DNA from: Frisingicoccus caecimuris
GTDB taxonomy: Bacteria > Bacillota > Clostridia > Lachnospirales > Lachnospiraceae
Assembly: GCF_004340975.1 (NCBI RefSeq)
Contig: NZ_SLXA01000003.1
Location: 207,297 to 271,296 of the forward strand
Length of the DNA stretch: 64,000 nt
Reading direction: 5' to 3'
The translations under genes and the position numbers were made by a program. A model generated the notes under the pieces. The model was not told where the DNA came from. It worked only from the letters and a program-made list of their open reading frames with translations, and ran no database searches. Shown here in pieces: positions 60,198-64,000 of the stretch. Every line of letters starts with the position of its first letter. Within the stretch, counting starts at the first letter, position 1.

Positions 60198-60719
60198 ATG
60201 AATATTATCGTAGCAGTAGACAAAAATTGGGCAATTGGCTTTCAGAATAAGTTATTGAACAGTATTCCGGAGGATATGAAATTTTTCAGGGAGACAACGA
60301 CAGGACATGTGGTCGTTATGGGGCGAAAGACGCTGGAAAGCTTTCCAAAGGGAAGACCGTTGAAAAACCGGACCAATGTGGTCATTACACGGCAAAAAGA
60401 TTATGAAGTACCGGGGGCCGTTGTGGTCCACAGTGTCCAGGAAGCTCTGGAATATCTGAAAGCTTTCAAGTCCGAAGATATCTATGTTATCGGCGGAGCC
60501 AGTATATATGAACAGATGCTTCCTTACTGTGATGTGGCCCATGTGACGGTGATGGATTATGCTTATCAGGCGGATACATGGTTCCCGAATTTGGATAAGA
60601 TGGAAGACTTTGTTGTGGCGGCGGACAGCGAGGAAAAAACTTATTTCGATCTGGAATATTGTTTTAAAATGTATGTTCGAAAGTCAAAATTAAAAGAAAT
60701 TGTTGATTTTATGAATTAA
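60198..60719 (+). CDS. folA: Dihydrofolate reductase
   Basis: A 173-residue DHFR, which reduces the dihydrofolate made by thymidylate synthase. Motifs: IIVAVDKNWAIGFQNKLLNSIPEDMKFF with the substrate Asp/Glu, VMGRKTLESFPKGRPLKNRTNVVITR for NADPH, and YVIGGASIYEQML. The last part (TWFPNLDKMEDFV) completes the fold. AGGAGGAC lies 9 bases before the ATG. It is cotranscribed with thyA. Confidence 0.95.
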   Translation: MNIIVAVDKNWAIGFQNKLLNSIPEDMKFFRETTTGHVVVMGRKTLESFPKGRPLKNRTNVVITRQKDYEVPGAVVVHSVQEALEYLKAFKSEDIYVIGGASIYEQMLPYCDVAHVTVMDYAYQADTWFPNLDKMEDFVVAADSEEKTYFDLEYCFKMYVRKSKLKEIVDFMN

Positions 60720-60778
60720 TGAGAGTAAAATTGGTTCAATGACGAATATATGTATATACGACGAATGGAGGAATTGTT

Positions 60779-61804
60779 ATGGAAAAGAAAGATATGGACT
60801 GGGGGAATATCGGGTTCGCTTACCATACGACGGATCAGAGATATGTTGCTGATTTTAAGAACGGACAGTGGCAGGAAGGTTATATGACCGGAGACGCAAC
60901 GCTTGTACTCAATGAGTGTGCCGGTATCCTTCAGTACTGTCAGGAGGTTTTTGAAGGTTTAAAGGCTTATACGACAGCCGACGGAAGCATTGTTACTTTC
61001 CGTCCGGATTTAAATGCGGAACGTATGATGGATTCGGCGAAGCGCATGGAAATGCCACCGTTTCCAAAGGAAAGATTTATCGAGGCTGTTGAGAAAGTTG
61101 TCCGGGCCAATGCAGCATGGGTGCCTCCTTACGGAAGCGGCGCCACTCTGTACTTAAGACCTTATATGTATGCTTCAAGTCCGGTCATCGGTGTTAAGCC
61201 TGCGGATGAATACCAGTTCCGTCTGTTCTGTACACCGGTAGGTCCATATTTTAAAGAGGGCGCAAAACCGATTACATTATGTGTCAGTGACTTTGACCGT
61301 GCCGCACCTCACGGAACCGGTCATATCAAAGCCGGATTAAATTATGCGATGAGCTTGCATGCCAATGTGACAGCTCACGCCAATGGTTTTGATGAAAATC
61401 TTTTCCTTGATCCTGGAACACGCACTTATGTTGAAGAGACAGGCGGTGCAAACTTCCTCTTTGTTACAAAAGAAGGCGATATTGTAACACCACAGTCAGA
61501 TTCCATTCTTCCATCGATTACAAGACGTTCTCTCGTATATGTTGCTGAACATTATCTCGGATTGAAAGTTACCCAGAGAAAGGTAAAATTGTCCGAGTTA
61601 AGTGAATTTGCGGAATGCGGTCTTTGCGGTACGGCAGCGGTCATCTCTCCGGTAGGAAAGATTGTAGATCACGGCAGAGATATCTGTTTTCCGAGCGGTA
61701 TGGATGAGATGGGGCCGGTCACAAAGAAGTTATATGATACATTGACCGGCATTCAGATGGGAACCATCGAAGCGCCGGAAGGCTGGATCCATAAAATCAG
61801 TTAA
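60779..61804 (+). CDS. ilvE: Branched-chain amino acid aminotransferase
   Basis: A 341-residue fold-type IV PLP aminotransferase interconverting branched-chain amino acids and their 2-oxo acids. Motifs: FEGLKAYTTADGSIVTFRPDLNAERM, GSGATLYLRPYMYA, GTGHIKAGLNYAMSLHAN with the Schiff-base Lys, DPGTRTYVEETGGANFLFV and ECGLCGTAAVISPVG. Length and order fit the large IlvE subgroup. AGGAG precedes the ATG by 9 bases. It is monocistronic with a terminator. Confidence 0.95.
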   Translation: MEKKDMDWGNIGFAYHTTDQRYVADFKNGQWQEGYMTGDATLVLNECAGILQYCQEVFEGLKAYTTADGSIVTFRPDLNAERMMDSAKRMEMPPFPKERFIEAVEKVVRANAAWVPPYGSGATLYLRPYMYASSPVIGVKPADEYQFRLFCTPVGPYFKEGAKPITLCVSDFDRAAPHGTGHIKAGLNYAMSLHANVTAHANGFDENLFLDPGTRTYVEETGGANFLFVTKEGDIVTPQSDSILPSITRRSLVYVAEHYLGLKVTQRKVKLSELSEFAECGLCGTAAVISPVGKIVDHGRDICFPSGMDEMGPVTKKLYDTLTGIQMGTIEAPEGWIHKIS

Positions 61805-61822
61805 CTGAATATATGTAAGATG

Positions 61823-61856
61823 AAAACGCTCTCTGATTGGACGGAGGGCGTTTTTT
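61823..61856 (+). terminator. Terminator after ilvE
   Basis: AAAACGCTCTC and GAGGGCGTTTT pair (one G-T) across a 10-base loop, with six Ts. Confidence 0.88.
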
Positions 61857-61867
61857 AAATAAGTATA

Positions 61868-61896
61868 TTGACAATTATTGTATATTATAATATAGT
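61868..61896 (+). promoter_or_regulatory. Promoter of the TrmB-lysA pair
   Basis: TTGACA, 17 bases, TATAGT, 32 bases before the start codon. Confidence 0.7.
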
Positions 61897-61928
61897 GTTC
61901 CTGTAAAGAAATACTAAGAGGTGATACG

Positions 61929-62633
61929 ATGGATTTAAACGATGCTCTGATGTGTTTTGGACTGACACGGCAGGAGTCAACGATTTATCTGACGCTTCTG
62001 TCCGACGGGGCGCTTACGGGCTATGAAGCAGCAAAACGCACAGGCATTTCCAGGTCCAACACTTACACGGCTCTGGCCTGTCTGGTTGATAAGGGTGCAG
62101 CCCGGCTGATGGAAGGAACACCGGTGCGGTATATTCCCGTCGAGATTGAGGAGTTCAGTAATAATAAACTGGAGCATCTTAGACAGGTGAAACAGTTTTT
62201 ACAGGAACAGATTCCCGTGCGGACGGAGGCTATGGAAGGTTACATCACGATCCAGGGAGACGCCCATATATCAGATAAGGTTTCTTATATGCTGGGACAT
62301 GCCGTATATCGTATATATTTTTCCGGGGAGAACCAGGTGTTGGACAGCTATCGGGAGATTCTTGAACGGCGGGGGGCTGAAGGCCTGAAAGTGGTCGTCA
62401 TTACGAATCCGCCCTATGAACTTCCAAATGCCCGAATTTATCTGGCGGACAGAAAACCGGGGCAGATCGGCGTCATTGTGGATTCGGCGACGGTGCTGAC
62501 GGGGGATGTGGGCAACGGCGATCAGTCCGCCTGTCTCTACTCCGGGAAAAAAAATCTGGTAGATTTGTTTAAAGACTCATTGAGCAATGAAATAAAAATT
62601 ATCGAATTGACAGGAAGGAATGAATCAAAATGA
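61929..62633 (+). CDS. TrmB-family transcriptional regulator
   Basis: A 234-residue regulator with an N-terminal winged helix typical of TrmB: FGLTRQESTIYLTLLSDGALTGYEAAKRTGISRSNTYTALACLVDKGAARL, about residues 11-62. RYIPVEIEEF is followed by a coiled helix. The C-terminal half (MLGHAVYRIYFSGENQVLDSY, GQIGVIVDSATVLTGDVG) is the ligand-sensing PLD-like domain, shorter than in archaeal members. It overlaps the lysA-like gene by 4 bases and may regulate it. The ligand is unknown. Confidence 0.87.
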   Translation: MDLNDALMCFGLTRQESTIYLTLLSDGALTGYEAAKRTGISRSNTYTALACLVDKGAARLMEGTPVRYIPVEIEEFSNNKLEHLRQVKQFLQEQIPVRTEAMEGYITIQGDAHISDKVSYMLGHAVYRIYFSGENQVLDSYREILERRGAEGLKVVVITNPPYELPNARIYLADRKPGQIGVIVDSATVLTGDVGNGDQSACLYSGKKNLVDLFKDSLSNEIKIIELTGRNESK

Positions 62634-63898
62634 AAAAAGTCCCTTTTGTGACAAAAGAACAGTTGGAGGAAATAGTAAAACAGTATCCGACGCCGTTTCA
62701 TTTGTATGATGAGAAAGGTATCCGTGAAAATGCACGTAAGGTAAATGCGGCTTTTTCATGGAATAAGGGATTTAAAGAATATTTTGCTGTAAAGGCAACG
62801 CCAAACCCATATATTTTAAAGATTTTAAAGGAGGAAGGCTGTGGTACGGACTGTTCTTCCATGACAGAACTTATGATGTCGGATGCCTGCGATTTCAGCG
62901 GTCATGATATCATGTTTTCTTCCAATGCAACGCCTCCGGAAGATTTTGAGATGGCAGCCCGGCTTGGGGCCATTATCAATCTGGATGATTTTACCCATAT
63001 TGATTTTGTGGAAAAGGTTCTTGGAAAGCTGCCTGAGACTATGTGCTGCCGTTTAAATACAGGCGGAAATTTTGAACTGAGCAATGGCATCATGGATACG
63101 CCGGGAGAGGCAAAATACGGCTTTACACGGGAACAACTGACCGAAGGCTATAAAAAAATGATGGATAAGGGTGTTAAACATTTCGGTCTGCATGCTTTCC
63201 TGGCAAGTAATACAAAGACCAATGAATATTATCCGGCTCTGGCGCGGATCCTATTCAAGACGGCTGTAGAATTAAAAGAAGAGACCGGGGCCTCGATTGA
63301 ATTTATCAATCTGTCCGGCGGCGTTGGTATTCCTTACCATCCGGATGAACAGGCCAACGACATTATGGCAATTGGTGAAGGTGTGCGTCAGGCTTTTGAG
63401 GAGATACTTGTTCCGGCCGGTCTTGGCGATGTGGCAATTTTCACAGAAATGGGTCGATTCATGCTGGGACCTTATGGGCATCTGATCGCTCGGGCAATCC
63501 ACGAAAAGCATATTTATAAAGAATATATTGGTCTGGATGCCTGTGCCTGCAATCTGATGCGTCCGGCGATGTACGGTTCTTATCATCATATTACGGTTGC
63601 CGGTAAGGAAGATGCCCCTTGTGACCACGTATATGATGTGACCGGTTCCCTTTGTGAGAACAACGACAAATTTGCCGTTGACCGGAAGCTTCCGAAGATT
63701 GATATGGGTGATCTTATTATCATTCACGACACGGGAGCCCATGGATTTGCAATGGGATACAATTACAATGGAAAACTCCGTTCAGCGGAGATTCTTTTGA
63801 AAGAGGACGGTGGTACACAAATGATCCGTCGCGCCGAAACTCCGGCAGATTACTTTGCCACATTTGATTTCAGCCATATAATGGATAAATATTTATAA
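62630..63898 (+). CDS. lysA: Diaminopimelate decarboxylase-like PLP enzyme
   Basis: A 422-residue fold-type III decarboxylase of the LysA group, making lysine from meso-diaminopimelate. The PLP Lys is in YFAVKATPNPYILKIL at about residue 50. CGTDCSSMTELMMS, GLHAFLASNT, FINLSGGVGIPYHPDEQA, FTEMGRFMLGPYGHL, and CDHVYDVTGSLCENNDKFAVDR (with the active-site Cys of the partner subunit) follow. GAHGFAMGYNYNGKLRSAEILL is the C-terminal signature. The sequence is somewhat divergent from standard LysA, so a related substrate is possible. It is translationally coupled to the TrmB regulator. Confidence 0.85.
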   Translation: MKKVPFVTKEQLEEIVKQYPTPFHLYDEKGIRENARKVNAAFSWNKGFKEYFAVKATPNPYILKILKEEGCGTDCSSMTELMMSDACDFSGHDIMFSSNATPPEDFEMAARLGAIINLDDFTHIDFVEKVLGKLPETMCCRLNTGGNFELSNGIMDTPGEAKYGFTREQLTEGYKKMMDKGVKHFGLHAFLASNTKTNEYYPALARILFKTAVELKEETGASIEFINLSGGVGIPYHPDEQANDIMAIGEGVRQAFEEILVPAGLGDVAIFTEMGRFMLGPYGHLIARAIHEKHIYKEYIGLDACACNLMRPAMYGSYHHITVAGKEDAPCDHVYDVTGSLCENNDKFAVDRKLPKIDMGDLIIIHDTGAHGFAMGYNYNGKLRSAEILLKEDGGTQMIRRAETPADYFATFDFSHIMDKYL

Positions 63899-63901
63899 GA
63901 G

Positions 63902-63955
63902 AAGAGGGGCCGTCGCATTAATGATTGAATAAATCATAGATGCGGCGGCCTCTTT
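63902..63955 (+). terminator. Terminator after lysA-like gene
   Basis: AAGAGGGGCCGTCGCAT pairs with ATGCGGCGGCCTCTTT (minor mismatches), with an inner ATGATT/AATCAT stem and a TTT end. The last 45 bases of the window show nothing recognisable. Confidence 0.88.
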
Positions 63956-64000
63956 GTGCTCATTTTAAGGAAAATCCCTTGAATAATAAGACGTTATTTG

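Overview
The window looks like the chromosome of a spore-forming, anaerobic member of the Lachnospiraceae (Clostridia, Firmicutes). The basis is a spoIIA operon followed by spoVA genes, a DUF5716/DUF5717-type gene pair, a T-box ahead of valS, low-to-mid GC content, strong AGGAGG ribosome sites, and an Hbd of the kind used in butyrate metabolism. The family assignments are read from protein sequence without a database search.

Layout. 1-5265: a molybdenum hydroxylase operon (catalytic subunit cut by the window edge, MocA-like cytidylyltransferase, a cysteine-desulfurase-like protein that has lost its catalytic residues, XdhC, RidA). 5266-7820: hbd behind a Rex-like palindrome, then purA. 7877-12143: a four-gene ABC importer of the PotD/Fe3+ type. 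12346-14148: a VTC/CYTH-like protein and a convergent HisC/CobD-like aminotransferase. 14255-19961: two large unassigned proteins, the second with an Hsp70/actin-like look. 19963-24527: glycerol-3-phosphate genes (GlpP antiterminator, phosphodiesterase behind a leader terminator, two flavoproteins, DUF1667). 24553-29559: MgtC-like protein, T-box, valS, folC. 29552-31134: a small protein and a TPR membrane protein. 31214-32687: spoIIAA-spoIIAB-sigF. 32798-38269: a 2-hydroxyacid dehydrogenase and the spoVA genes AA-AB-AC-AD, with an aminotransferase gene between spoVAD and spoVAE. 38420-44165: PBP1A, a YigZ-like protein and a polar amino acid ABC importer. 44335-45829: trxA and an aldo/keto reductase.

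45830-48895 is an accessory, decaying stretch. It holds a hairpin-repeat leader in front of tRNA-Ala, a candidate type I toxin-antitoxin pair, a start-less HTH remnant, two small low-complexity genes, tRNA-Gly, and an eroded pyridoxal-phosphate locus. In that locus the beginning of pdxS is fused to the end of pdxT and joined to a broken IS110 transposase, while the divergent regulator pdxR survives. Next comes an Lsa-type ABC-F ribosome protection gene behind what looks like an attenuator leader with short ORFs.

52203-63898 is mostly housekeeping: DegV, an orphan RnfC-RnfD fusion, a TPR membrane protein, hflX, a RelA/SpoT-type alarmone synthetase, thyA-folA, ilvE, a TrmB regulator and a diaminopimelate decarboxylase.

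The most interesting items are the cysteine-desulfurase-like pseudoenzyme in the molybdenum operon, the orphan RnfC-RnfD fusion that seems to lack the flavin-attachment segment, the pdxST erosion, the type I toxin-antitoxin candidate, the ABC-F attenuator and the DUF5717/DUF5716-like pair.
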